From: CAYLHS01 sp964383535
Lineage (GTDB): Bacteria > Actinomycetota > Acidimicrobiia > Spongiisociales > UBA4744
Direction of reading: 5' to 3'
Assembly (NCBI GenBank): GCA_964383535.1
Contig: CAYLHS010000010.1
Location: 1-36,172, forward strand
DNA: 36,172 nt
In this document: positions 15,841 to 23,632 of the stretch, piece after piece
Position numbering within the stretch: position 1 is the stretch's first letter
How the letters are laid out: each line of letters starts with the position of its first letter
Translations under genes and position numbers: made by a program
The notes under the pieces: model-generated
Seen by the model: the letters and a program-made list of their open reading frames with translations, nothing else
The model's database searches: none
Told to the model about the DNA's origin: nothing

Positions 15841-16374
15841 CTACCCAGATCCGAGCGCGCGAAGCTTCGAGACCGGTCGTATCAGTGACGGGTCGCTTCC
15901 AGGCAGCTGATCCAGATCGAACCACTTCGACTCGTCGACGCCGTCTCCTGCCGCAACGTCCCAGGTGCCGGCAACGAAGGCAGATCGCACGTCGAAGTGC
16001 TCGTGGGCGGGCTCAGCGCCTCTGGCGGGAAACTGGTGGATGTCTACGTCGAACAGCCCCAGCCACTCCAGGTTGGTCAGGCCGGTCTCCTCCTCGATCT
16101 CCCTGCGCTGGGCGGCAATCAGATCCACGTCGCTCGATTCGATATGACCGCCCGGCTGGAGCCACGCACCCAGCTTCCGATGCCACACCAGCAGCAGCGA
16201 CGTCCGGTCCGGAGACAGTACGAACCCGCTCGCCGTGACGTGTCCGGGGTCGAAACAGGTCCGCGAGAACGGGTCGGGCATACCCAATGACCTGATACGG
16301 TCGAGGTACATGTTCTCGCGTTCGTCAAACGGCACGATGGTGTCGAGGACCGTGTGGAGGTCTGCCAGGTTCAC
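15841..16374 (-). CDS. Nudix hydrolase
   Basis: A 177-residue protein with a Nudix box at residues 75-99 (GGHIESSDVDLIAAQ, then RREIEEETGL). This region binds the divalent metal and hydrolyses nucleoside-diphosphate-X bonds. The box is slightly unusual, with D in place of the first conserved glutamate. About 40 residues precede the domain and resemble those of other actinobacterial Nudix proteins. It starts at GTG 16374. The substrate is unknown. Confidence 0.92.
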   Translation of the reverse strand: MNLADLHTVLDTIVPFDERENMYLDRIRSLGMPDPFSRTCFDPGHVTASGFVLSPDRTSLLLVWHRKLGAWLQPGGHIESSDVDLIAAQRREIEEETGLTNLEWLGLFDVDIHQFPARGAEPAHEHFDVRSAFVAGTWDVAAGDGVDESKWFDLDQLPGSDPSLIRPVSKLRALGSG

Positions 16375-16380
16375 CGAGCC

Positions 16381-16386
16381 ACCGTA
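16381..16386 (-). promoter_or_regulatory. Candidate -10 box of a leaderless promoter for the Nudix gene
   Basis: TACGGT on the minus strand is followed by exactly 6 nt and GTG 16374. It lies in a 39-bp divergent spacer, 15 bp from the opposite -10 box. Confidence 0.5.
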
Positions 16387-16401
16387 TCAGTCCATTCTGG
16401 G

Positions 16402-16407
16402 TATCGT
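16402..16407 (+). promoter_or_regulatory. Candidate -10 box of a leaderless promoter for the DUF2007 gene
   Basis: TATCGT is followed by exactly 6 nt and ATG 16414. Its upstream region overlaps that of the divergent Nudix promoter. Confidence 0.5.
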
Positions 16408-16413
16408 CCTCCT

Positions 16414-16713
16414 ATGGAGCGCATCGCCGAGTTCAGCCATCGGGCGGAAGCAGAGCTCGCGCGTGCGTCTCTCGAAGCAGACGGAATCCAGGCGCTCCTC
16501 ATCGGAGACGATGTCGGCGGCGTCTATCCGGGAGCGCTGCCCGTCTACCTCCTCGTCGATCCGGTCGACGAGGACCGCGCGAGGGAAGTGCTCGAGCCGA
16601 TGCATCCCTCAGAGGCCCCCCACACGGAAAGCCTTCCCGATTGGGCGATCCTCGGCCTGATCCTCGCCGTGTTGATCGCGCTCGGCCCGTTGGTGCTCAC
16701 GCTCACCCGCTGA
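16414..16713 (+). CDS. DUF2007-type protein with C-terminal membrane anchor
   Basis: A 99-residue protein. The first 70 residues (MERIAEFSHRAEAELARASL, then GIQALLIGDD and YLLVDPVDEDRAREVLE) fit the DUF2007 / putative signal-transducing fold, a small ferredoxin-like domain related to the PII superfamily. Residues 76-96 are a single hydrophobic helix, so it is probably tail-anchored in the membrane. A longer reading from 16354 is rejected because of the -10 box before 16414. Function is unknown. Confidence 0.8.
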   Translation: MERIAEFSHRAEAELARASLEADGIQALLIGDDVGGVYPGALPVYLLVDPVDEDRAREVLEPMHPSEAPHTESLPDWAILGLILAVLIALGPLVLTLTR

Positions 16714-16733
16714 AGGGCGGACGCAACCCGCCC

Positions 16734-16829
16734 GTACCTGTGCCTCGTACGCGACGTCAGCCCGCGGCGAGACCGCGGGGCGAGCCGTATACCGCACCGT
16801 CTGGATGTGTTTCCGGTGTCTTGAGTCGC
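16734..16829. repeat. Degenerate heptanucleotide repeats upstream of the menC-like gene
   Basis: In-phase units GTACCT (one base short), GTGCCTC and GTACGCG are at 16734-16753, and GTTTCCG and GTGTCTT at 16809-16822. They match the GT-anchored heptamers of other spacers but are weaker. Confidence 0.45.
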
Positions 16830-16851
16830 GATCCGAAGTACGGCGAGCCTG

Positions 16852-16857
16852 TACAGT
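16852..16857 (+). promoter_or_regulatory. Candidate -10 box of a leaderless promoter for the menC-like gene
   Basis: TACAGT lies 5 nt before a GTG (16863) and 8 nt before ATG 16866. The GTGATG arrangement is the same as at nnr. Confidence 0.45.
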
Positions 16858-16865
16858 CGATCGTG

Positions 16866-17957
16866 ATGGATGTCGAGTTGCGCAGGATTCGTTTGCCATT
16901 CGCTGCCCCGTTCCGCACCGCGTTGGGAGTCCAGCACGATCGCGATGTTCTCCTGGTATCCGTCGGCACAGGTGACAGCACGGGGTGGGGTGAGTGCGTC
17001 GCGATGAACGAGCCCATCTACACGTCCGAGTACGTCTCAGGAGCGCACGCCGTCATCCGGGACGTCCTGCTCCCTCTGCTGTCGGGGACGACCGTCACCG
17101 CACTCACGCTCGGTCGTCTTCTCGCATCGATACAGGGACATCGAATGGCCAAGGCTGCGCTCGAGATGGCCCTCCTCGACGCCGAGCTTCGATCGTCCCA
17201 GATATCGCTTGCGACGTTCCTCGGAGCCGCCCGCGACAGAGTCGAGGTCGGCGTGGCACTCGGCATCGACCGCGATGCGGCAAGGCTGGTTGAGACCGTT
17301 CGGAAGTACGTCGACCGCGGGTATCGGCGGGTCAAGCTCAAGATCATGCCCGGTTGGGACATAGAGCCCGTTGCGACGGTACGCGACGCGTTCGGAAGCG
17401 ACCTGGCACTCCAGGTCGATGGCAACCGCGCCTACGGGCCCGCCGAGATGCCCCGCCTCTCCGCCTTGGATGCCTTCGGACTCGCCATGATCGAACAGCC
17501 CTTCGCGGATCTCGTGACCCACGCCTCGTTCGCCCGGACGATCCACACACCGATCTGTCTCGACGAATCGATCACCTCGACAGAGGCGACGCGTCTCGCG
17601 CTGTCTCTGGGTTCCTGCTCGATCGTGAACATCAAGCCCGGGAGAGTTGGAGGCTATCTGGAAGCGCGCCGCATCCACGATCTGTGCGTGGCCAGAGGCG
17701 TGCCGGTGTGGTGTGGCGGCATGTTCGAAACCGGCTTGGGCCGTGCGGCGAATCTCGCGCTCGCGGCCCTGCCCGGCTTCACGATGCCGTCCGACATCTC
17801 CGAGTCGTCCCGCTACTTCGAGCGGGACATCACCGATCCGTTCGTGCTCGCACCCGATGGGACGATCGGCGTACCGAGCGGTCCGGGTATCGGCGTGGCA
17901 CCCGATCCGGATCGCCTCGCAGAGGTCACCATGTCCGTCGAACGATTCACGATCTGA
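16866..17957 (+). CDS. menC: Enolase-superfamily enzyme: o-succinylbenzoate synthase / N-succinylamino acid racemase type
   Basis: A 363-residue muconate-lactonising-type barrel enzyme. The catalytic residues are recognisable: the KLK pair with K159, metal ligands D185 (VDGNRAY), E210 (IEQPF) and D233 (CLDES), and K257 (NIKPGRVGG) on the other face. The lid domain starts RRIRLPFAAPFRTALG. The set fits MenC/NSAR proteins, which dehydrate SHCHC in menaquinone synthesis or racemise N-acylamino acids. No other men gene is nearby, so the substrate is open. ATG 16866 or GTG 16863 may be used. Confidence 0.85.
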   Translation: MDVELRRIRLPFAAPFRTALGVQHDRDVLLVSVGTGDSTGWGECVAMNEPIYTSEYVSGAHAVIRDVLLPLLSGTTVTALTLGRLLASIQGHRMAKAALEMALLDAELRSSQISLATFLGAARDRVEVGVALGIDRDAARLVETVRKYVDRGYRRVKLKIMPGWDIEPVATVRDAFGSDLALQVDGNRAYGPAEMPRLSALDAFGLAMIEQPFADLVTHASFARTIHTPICLDESITSTEATRLALSLGSCSIVNIKPGRVGGYLEARRIHDLCVARGVPVWCGGMFETGLGRAANLALAALPGFTMPSDISESSRYFERDITDPFVLAPDGTIGVPSGPGIGVAPDPDRLAEVTMSVERFTI

Positions 17958-18033
17958 ATCGCTGTTCTCGGTTCCCTTCGGCTCTGGGTGAGCGATCGCC
18001 TTACGCTCTCGAGCCGTCTCAGGCTGCGTTCTG

Positions 18034-19212
18034 TCAGGTTTCAGTTGATCGCGGTTCCAGTTTCGGCAACAGCGCTCTGAACGCGGCGGGTGCGAGCGTA
18101 CTGGTCACGCCGGCAAGCAGAATGATCTGCGCCTCGAGCACCCGATCGATAATGCCGAGTTCCACACCGAGTTCCGCGACGGCGATGATGAGACTGAGCC
18201 GTGCGGACAGCAACATGCCTGCAGCGAAGACCTCGCGGAGAGGTCGCCTCCTCCGAATGAGCACAAGCGCAGGGATCAACTTCACGAGTATCGCCAAGCC
18301 GATGAGGGCGGCAGACTCGACGAGAACTCGGATATCACCGAGTTCGTGCAGGTCGAATCGAATGCCGACATTGATGAAGAAGATCGGAATCAGGAACCCG
18401 TAGCCGAACCCGCTCAGTTTCTGCTCCAGAGCCCCGCGGTGAGGGAACACGACCGCAAACACGCTGCCGGCGAGAAACGCCCCGAGAATGGGTTCGATGC
18501 CGAGGACCAGGGACAGGCCGACGAAGACCAGCATCAGCGCGAGCGATCCCCGAATACCGACTTCCTCGGGATCGTCAGTGTCGAAGAGGCGACCGAACCA
18601 CTCCGGTCGCCACCACGCCGTTCGTCGAACGACCAACAGCACGACGGTCACCGCCACGAAGAACAACGGGAGGTCGAGGAGTTCAACGGTGAGTCCATGT
18701 TCGACCACGACCGCCATGGCGGTCACACCAAGCAAGGTCAGGAAGTCGGCCAGGAGGGCGGACATCAGGATGATCTGACCGAGTGGCGTCGAGATCCGTC
18801 TCGTGGTCCGCAATGTCGGGACAACGAGGCCGACCGATGTCGTCGCGAGGATGAACATCACGAAGAACCCATGGCCGAGCACCCGGGACGCAGCGAACGC
18901 TGTCACGATGGTGAGCGCGAACACTGTGAGCCCGGTGAAGAGCTGTCGCGGTCGGCGCCGATCGAACATGCCGAGGTCGATCTCGAAGCCTGAGAGGAAC
19001 ATCAGCAGGAACAACCCCAGTTCGCCCAGCTCGTTCAGGAACGGGCCCTCCTGCACGATCCCCAGCACAGGACCGATCATCACCCCGAACAGGATCTCGA
19101 GCACCACTCCCGGAGCCCGGAGCCGTTTCGAGAGCAGTGGCAACACGAATGCCGCGGATGCGATCAGGATCAGGGTCGGTGCCTCTTGAGCGACGAGCTG
19201 CTCGGGCGACAT
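18034..19212 (-). CDS. CPA2-family cation:proton antiporter (KefB-like membrane subunit)
   Basis: A 392-residue membrane protein with about 11-12 predicted helices and no soluble domain. ILFGVMIGPVLGIV, ELGLFLLMFLSGFEIDL and FLIPIFFINVGIRFDL are typical of the Na+(K+)/H+ exchanger fold of monovalent cation:proton antiporter-2 proteins. The regulatory RCK domain, fused in KefB/C, is encoded separately by the gene 2 nt upstream. This suggests a two-part potassium or sodium efflux system, with ion specificity not readable from sequence. Confidence 0.9.
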   Translation of the reverse strand: MSPEQLVAQEAPTLILIASAAFVLPLLSKRLRAPGVVLEILFGVMIGPVLGIVQEGPFLNELGELGLFLLMFLSGFEIDLGMFDRRRPRQLFTGLTVFALTIVTAFAASRVLGHGFFVMFILATTSVGLVVPTLRTTRRISTPLGQIILMSALLADFLTLLGVTAMAVVVEHGLTVELLDLPLFFVAVTVVLLVVRRTAWWRPEWFGRLFDTDDPEEVGIRGSLALMLVFVGLSLVLGIEPILGAFLAGSVFAVVFPHRGALEQKLSGFGYGFLIPIFFINVGIRFDLHELGDIRVLVESAALIGLAILVKLIPALVLIRRRRPLREVFAAGMLLSARLSLIIAVAELGVELGIIDRVLEAQIILLAGVTSTLAPAAFRALLPKLEPRSTET

Positions 19213-19214
19213 TG

Positions 19215-20648
19215 CTATGTTCCGTCCGGAGGAACCAGCAGCACCGATGTCCCGGCCCGGAGGAGGAAGTGGCCCGTGAGACCGGGGTTGGACCCTGAGG
19301 GCATACGCGCCGGCATCGGCAGCACCAGCAGGCCCTCGCCGTGCGTGACGTCCGTGATGATTCGCACCGGATTGCCCCGCCGGACGAGACGCTTCACCGT
19401 GACATCCTTGACAGCGGCCTCCTCTCTGATTCGAGAGACCTCCTGCCTCGCTTCTGTCAGGGCCTCATCGCCGGCCATGAACTGTGGTGGGATCGCCGCG
19501 ACAGCGATCAGCCTCGTGTTGCCGTGCGACGTCAGATCAATCGCGGCGCGCCCTGCAGTATCCGACGCACCGACTTCGACGACGATGTGCCGGTAGGGTG
19601 CTCGACCGGCGGCGAACAGGACCGGCTTCCTCAGACCCTTGAGCCGTCTCCTGCATCTCGACAGCTCCAGCCGACGCGACAACCCCCGTCCTTGCGGTGC
19701 CCGCACAACGACGACGCCCACACTCTCCGACTCGATCACCGATCGAAACGACTCTCCTCGTTCGACGGGCCTGACTCGGAGACGGACTTCGTCCGTGTAC
19801 TCGGGGATCTTCCCGACTACGGACGAGATCTCTTCCATGCGGGCCTTGTGAGGGATGGTCTCGAGGCGAGGATGCAGGACGAGCACCGAATCTGCCGCGC
19901 TGTTGCGGCTCATCAGGACGGCTTCGGGGAGCAGATCGGACAGATCGGCCTCGCTCTCCACCAACAGCGCTACCTGATGCCCGAAGCTGGCCGGGAACTG
20001 AGCCGTACCCGCGGTGAACACTCTCACAATGTCGCTGTAGTCGGCGGCGGCACCGACCACCGTAACCAGGTCTCCTGCCTTCAGCATCGTGCTTCCGTGG
20101 GGAACGATCAGCTCTCCGCTGCGGAGGACCGCAGCCACGAGCGAACGAGTCGAGTGGAGATCCTGCAGGGAACGGCCGACGAGGGGCGAGTCGGGCTCGA
20201 TGCGGAACTCCACCGCTTCGGCCATGCCGTCGGCGAACGCCGCCGATGCGATGCGACGGGGCTCGAGGTTGATTTCGATTCGCCTGGCGGTCAGCCGATC
20301 CGGAGAGAAGGCGGAGATGCCCAGCGAGCGATAGGCGCCCAGCTGTTCAGGGTCGGCGGCGATCGACACGACTCGAAGCAAGCCCGATTCGCGAGCAATG
20401 CGACACGCCTCCTGGTTGACGGGGTCACTATTGGTCACGGCAACCAGGGCGTCGGCATCCGAGAGGCCGGCCCGTTCGAGCACGACGCGACTGGAACCGT
20501 CCCCGACGACCCTTGCGAGAGGCCGAATGCTCGCTGCAAGCGCGAGACGTTGCGAGTCGACATCGATCACCGTCACCGACCAGTGCTCACCCAGACCGCG
20601 AAGGAGATCTCGAGTGACTCCTCCGGCTCCAACCAAGATCAGCTGCAT
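19215..20648 (-). CDS. RCK (TrkA-N/TrkA-C) protein with tandem Usp-like domains
   Basis: A cytosolic regulator of 477 residues. The N-terminal Rossmann/RCK domain has the dinucleotide loop VGAGGVTRDL and the acidic residue in VTVIDVD. An RCK-C domain lies near residues 145-220 (FRIEPDSPLVGRSLQDLHS). The remaining 240 residues look like two universal-stress-protein-like folds, for example HIVVEVGASDTAGRAAIDL. ATG 20648 was chosen because AGGG lies 6 nt before it. It is transcribed with the CPA2 antiporter (TAG, 2 nt, ATG) and presumably gates it in response to nucleotides. Confidence 0.88.
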   Translation of the reverse strand: MQLILVGAGGVTRDLLRGLGEHWSVTVIDVDSQRLALAASIRPLARVVGDGSSRVVLERAGLSDADALVAVTNSDPVNQEACRIARESGLLRVVSIAADPEQLGAYRSLGISAFSPDRLTARRIEINLEPRRIASAAFADGMAEAVEFRIEPDSPLVGRSLQDLHSTRSLVAAVLRSGELIVPHGSTMLKAGDLVTVVGAAADYSDIVRVFTAGTAQFPASFGHQVALLVESEADLSDLLPEAVLMSRNSAADSVLVLHPRLETIPHKARMEEISSVVGKIPEYTDEVRLRVRPVERGESFRSVIESESVGVVVVRAPQGRGLSRRLELSRCRRRLKGLRKPVLFAAGRAPYRHIVVEVGASDTAGRAAIDLTSHGNTRLIAVAAIPPQFMAGDEALTEARQEVSRIREEAAVKDVTVKRLVRRGNPVRIITDVTHGEGLLVLPMPARMPSGSNPGLTGHFLLRAGTSVLLVPPDGT

Positions 20649-20710
20649 CCGACACCCTCCGAAGCCCACACTATCGGGAAGCTCGGTGCGCTCGCTGGTG
20701 GGACTCGCCC

Positions 20711-20798
20711 GTACCCCGTGTTTCGTGCTTCGTATCGGATACGTTCGCCCCGCAGTGTCTGGACGCGTTTGGCCGCCTACGAGATACGAGATACGGTG
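20711..20798. repeat. Degenerate heptanucleotide repeats between rplQ and the RCK gene
   Basis: In-phase units GTACCCC, GTGTTTC, GTGCTTC, GTATCGG and ATACGTT lie at 20711-20745. CTACGAG, ATACGAG and ATACGGT lie at 20778-20798; on the other strand these read as GTATCTC units. A 13-bp inverted repeat CGTATCGGATACG (20731-20743) sits inside. Confidence 0.65.
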
Positions 20799-20833
20799 AG
20801 CGGAGCGAGCCTGGGTCGGCTCTTCGAGTCGGC

Positions 20834-21184
20834 CTAGACCAGTTCGATGATCGCCATTTCGGCGTTGTCGCCTCGTCGAGGACCGACTCGGACGATCCGT
20901 GTATACCCGCCCGGTCGATCGGCATAGCGTGGGGCGATCTCGTCGAACAGCTTGGTCACCACCTCGGTGTCGCCTATCACTCTGAGCACCTGTCGACGGG
21001 AATGAAGATCACCGCGACGGGCTTTCGTGATCAGGCGCTCGGCAAGCGGGCGGACCGCTTTGGCGCGGGTAACGGTCGTGGTCACCTTCTCCGCATCGAA
21101 GAGTGACTGCGCGAGGTTGCCGAGCATGGCTTTCTCGGCGGACGGGCTTCCCCCAAGACGGGGTCCCTTTCGCGGCCTCGGCAT
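20834..21184 (-). CDS. rplQ: 50S ribosomal protein L17
   Basis: A 116-residue L17 with GGSPSAEKAMLGNLAQSLF, TTTVTRAKAVRPLAERLIT and GGYTRIVRVGPRRGDNAEMA. It is the last gene of the ribosomal cluster. The ATG overlaps the rpoA stop by one base (TAATG). No U-rich terminator hairpin is visible downstream. Confidence 0.98.
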   Translation of the reverse strand: MPRPRKGPRLGGSPSAEKAMLGNLAQSLFDAEKVTTTVTRAKAVRPLAERLITKARRGDLHSRRQVLRVIGDTEVVTKLFDEIAPRYADRPGGYTRIVRVGPRRGDNAEMAIIELV

Positions 21185-22134
21185 TAGACACCTCCGGACT
21201 CGGAGCTGCCGGTAAGGCTAAGCCCGAGTTCATCCAACTTCGCGACGACCTCTTCGAGACTCTTGTGGCCGAAGTTGGTGATACTCAACAAATCATCCGC
21301 AGTTTTCTGCACGAGCTCGCCAACCGTCTCGATCTGCGCGCGGCGCAAGCAGTTGCGGGGACGCTCCGAAAGGTCCAGTGCTTCGATGGGAAGCTCGAGA
21401 TCCGGCGATGCAGGTTCGGCGATGGCGACGTCGCCCAGCTCGAGTCCGACGCCCTCGCCGATGTCGGCGAAGAGCCCGAGCAGCTCACGCAGCGTCTTTC
21501 CCGCGGATGACACCGCCTCCGACGGCTCGAGTGATCCGTCGGTCTCTATGTCGAGCACCAGCCGGTCGAAGTTGGTCATCTGGCCGACCTGCGTCGGCTC
21601 GACCTGATACGTGACCTTGCGAACCGGAGAGAAGATCGAGTCGATCGGAATGATCCCGATGACCTCGGTCGCCTGATTCTTTTCTGCGGATCGGTAACCG
21701 ACACCCCTCTCGACGGTCAGCTCGATCTCCAGCCTGCCTGTCGATGACAACGTCGCGATGTGCAGGTCTGGATTGACGATCTCGACACCGGCCGGTGCCT
21801 TGATGTCCCCAGCCGTCACTTCGCCGGCGCCCTTCGCCGACAAATACATGATCTGTGCGGACTCGGTTGCCTCCATACGCAACACCACCTGCTTGAGGTT
21901 CAGGATGATGTCAACGATGTCTTCGACCACACCGGGGATCGTCGAAAACTCGTGCTGTACACCTTCGATCTGCACGGTTGTGACCGCGGCGCCGGGAATT
22001 CTCGCAAGGAGCGTGCGGCGCAGGGTGTTTCCGAGGGTGTACCCGAACCCCGGTTCGAGCGGTTCGACCACGAACCTCGAACGCGATTCGGAGACGGGCT
22101 GCTCTTCGATGTGGGGACGTTGAACGATCAGCAC
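21184..22134 (-). CDS. rpoA: DNA-directed RNA polymerase subunit alpha
   Basis: A 316-residue alpha subunit. The N-terminal dimerisation domain has FVVEPLEPGFGYTLGNTLRR. After a linker, the C-terminal domain (from about residue 245) contains LDLSERPRNCLRRAQIETVG and NFGHKSLEEVVAKL, which contact UP-element DNA and activators. It starts at GTG 22134, preceded by AGGAG at 6-7 nt. It lies 9 nt after rpsD. Confidence 0.99.
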   Translation of the reverse strand: MLIVQRPHIEEQPVSESRSRFVVEPLEPGFGYTLGNTLRRTLLARIPGAAVTTVQIEGVQHEFSTIPGVVEDIVDIILNLKQVVLRMEATESAQIMYLSAKGAGEVTAGDIKAPAGVEIVNPDLHIATLSSTGRLEIELTVERGVGYRSAEKNQATEVIGIIPIDSIFSPVRKVTYQVEPTQVGQMTNFDRLVLDIETDGSLEPSEAVSSAGKTLRELLGLFADIGEGVGLELGDVAIAEPASPDLELPIEALDLSERPRNCLRRAQIETVGELVQKTADDLLSITNFGHKSLEEVVAKLDELGLSLTGSSESGGV

Positions 22135-22143
22135 GATGATCTC

Positions 22144-22749
22144 CTACTTCGAATAGAACTCGACGATGAGTTGCTCACGGATCTGCGTGTCGATCTGCGC
22201 TCTGTTCGGAACGTCCTGAACGACGATCCTTCGGACGTCGGCGTCGATGTCGAGCCACTCTGGCAGCGTGTGGGTGACCGTCTCGACAGAATGCTCCACG
22301 ACGATGAGGTTCCGACTCCGTTCCCGCAGCGTGACGACGTCGCCGGCGCGTACCTGATAGGAAGGAATGTCGACTTTCGCGCCGTTGACTTCGAAATGTC
22401 CATGGTTCACGAGCTGGCGGGCCTGAGGGCGAGTCTGGGCGAATCCCGATCGGTACACGACGTTGTCGAGTCGACTCTCGAGGATCCGCAGCAGGTTCTC
22501 GCCGGTGATGCCCTTCTGTCGTGCGGCTTCCCGATAGTAGCGCCTGAACTGGCGCTCGAGCACCCCGTACATCGCGCGCAGTTTCTGCTTCTCCCGAAGT
22601 TGGATCTGGTAGTCGGACTCCCTGATGCGGCCACGACCGTGCTCGCCGGGAGGGTATGCCCGTCGGTCCACGGCGCACTTCTTGGACTGGCAGAGTGGCT
22701 GTCGTGCCCTGCGGCACAGTTTGTGTGTGGGACCGGTGTAGCGCGCCAT
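22144..22749 (-). CDS. rpsD: 30S ribosomal protein S4
   Basis: A 201-residue S4, a primary 16S rRNA binder. The S4 RNA-binding domain RLDNVVYRSGFAQTRPQARQ is clear. The N-terminus reads MARYTGPTHKLCRRARQPLC; H9, C12, C20 and C25 could bind zinc, with histidine in the place of the usual first cysteine and a shortened loop. ATG 22749 overlaps the rpsK stop. Longer upstream frames are antisense or out-of-frame readings of rpsK. Confidence 0.98.
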   Translation of the reverse strand: MARYTGPTHKLCRRARQPLCQSKKCAVDRRAYPPGEHGRGRIRESDYQIQLREKQKLRAMYGVLERQFRRYYREAARQKGITGENLLRILESRLDNVVYRSGFAQTRPQARQLVNHGHFEVNGAKVDIPSYQVRAGDVVTLRERSRNLIVVEHSVETVTHTLPEWLDIDADVRRIVVQDVPNRAQIDTQIREQLIVEFYSK

Positions 22750-23138
22750 CAGCCCCTCCGCTTCTTCGGCCGGCAGCCATTGTGTGGAAACGGCGTCACG
22801 TCGCGAATGAACGTGACCTCCATGCCCATGTTCTGAAGTGTCCGCACGGCGGTGTCTCGGCCGCCACCGCTCCCAGACACGATCACGTCGAGCTTGCGGA
22901 CACCGTGTTCGCCTGCCTGTCGGGCCGCCTCCTCGGCGGCGACCTGCGCGGCGTAGGGCGTCGACTTGCGCGACCCCTTGAAACCGACCGTCCCACCGGA
23001 CGTCCACACGATGGTGTTGCCGTCGAGATCGGTGACATTGATGATCGTGTTGTTGAAACTCGCGGTGATGTGCGCCTGACCGTGAGCGATGTTCTTGCGC
23101 TCCCGACGACGTACCCGCTTCTGCTGCTGTTTCGCCAC
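22749..23138 (-). CDS. rpsK: 30S ribosomal protein S11
   Basis: A 129-residue S11 with NIAHGQAHITASFNNTI, GTVGFKGSRKSTPYAAQ and the C-terminal DVTPFPHNGCRPKKRRG. It starts at GTG 23138, overlapping the rpsM stop by one base (TAGTG). It forms part of the mRNA-exit platform. Confidence 0.98.
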   Translation of the reverse strand: MAKQQQKRVRRRERKNIAHGQAHITASFNNTIINVTDLDGNTIVWTSGGTVGFKGSRKSTPYAAQVAAEEAARQAGEHGVRKLDVIVSGSGGGRDTAVRTLQNMGMEVTFIRDVTPFPHNGCRPKKRRG

Positions 23139-23515
23139 TACTTCTTGACTTTCTTCTTGCCGGCGATCGCCGAGCGCCGTCCCTTGCGAGTGCGGCCATT
23201 GGTGTGTGTTCGCTGGCCGCGCACCGGGAGACCCCGGCGATGGCGAACACCCTGATACGTCCCGATCTCGATCTTCCGCTTGATGTTCTGCTGTACCTCA
23301 CGGCGCAGATCACCTTCGACCCGATAGCTCTGGTCGATGAACCGACGAATCCGAACGACCTCGTCGTCGGTCAGATCACGGATCTTGGTGCCGGGGTCGA
23401 TGCCGACGCCGTCGCATATCTGCTGCGCACGCGTCCTACCCACACCGTATATGTAGGTCAAACCTATCTCGGCTCGCTTCTCTCTCGGAAGGTCGACTCC
23501 CGCAATACGTGCCAT
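23138..23515 (-). CDS. rpsM: 30S ribosomal protein S13
   Basis: A 125-residue S13 (head of the small subunit, inter-subunit bridge). It has MARIAGVDLPREKRAEIGLT, YGVGRTRA, and a lysine-rich tail GKKKVKK that approaches the P-site tRNA. The ATG lies 3 nt after the rpmJ stop. Confidence 0.98.
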   Translation of the reverse strand: MARIAGVDLPREKRAEIGLTYIYGVGRTRAQQICDGVGIDPGTKIRDLTDDEVVRIRRFIDQSYRVEGDLRREVQQNIKRKIEIGTYQGVRHRRGLPVRGQRTHTNGRTRKGRRSAIAGKKKVKK

Positions 23516-23518
23516 TCC

Positions 23519-23632
23519 TCACCCCTGCCGCTGCTTGTGTCGAGGGTTATCGCAGATGACCCACACGCGTCCATGCCGACGGATGATCCGGCATTTCTCG
23601 CACATCTTCTTCACAGAAGGTCTCACCTTCAT
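23519..23632 (-). CDS. rpmJ: 50S ribosomal protein L36
   Basis: A 37-codon gene read from MKVRPSVKKMCEKCRIIRRH to KQRQG. The zinc-ribbon ligands C11, C14, C27 and H32 are all present, so this is the zinc-binding form. The ATG overlaps the infA stop (ATGA). The infA-rpmJ-rpsM order is the standard one. Confidence 0.97.
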   Translation of the reverse strand: MKVRPSVKKMCEKCRIIRRHGRVWVICDNPRHKQRQG

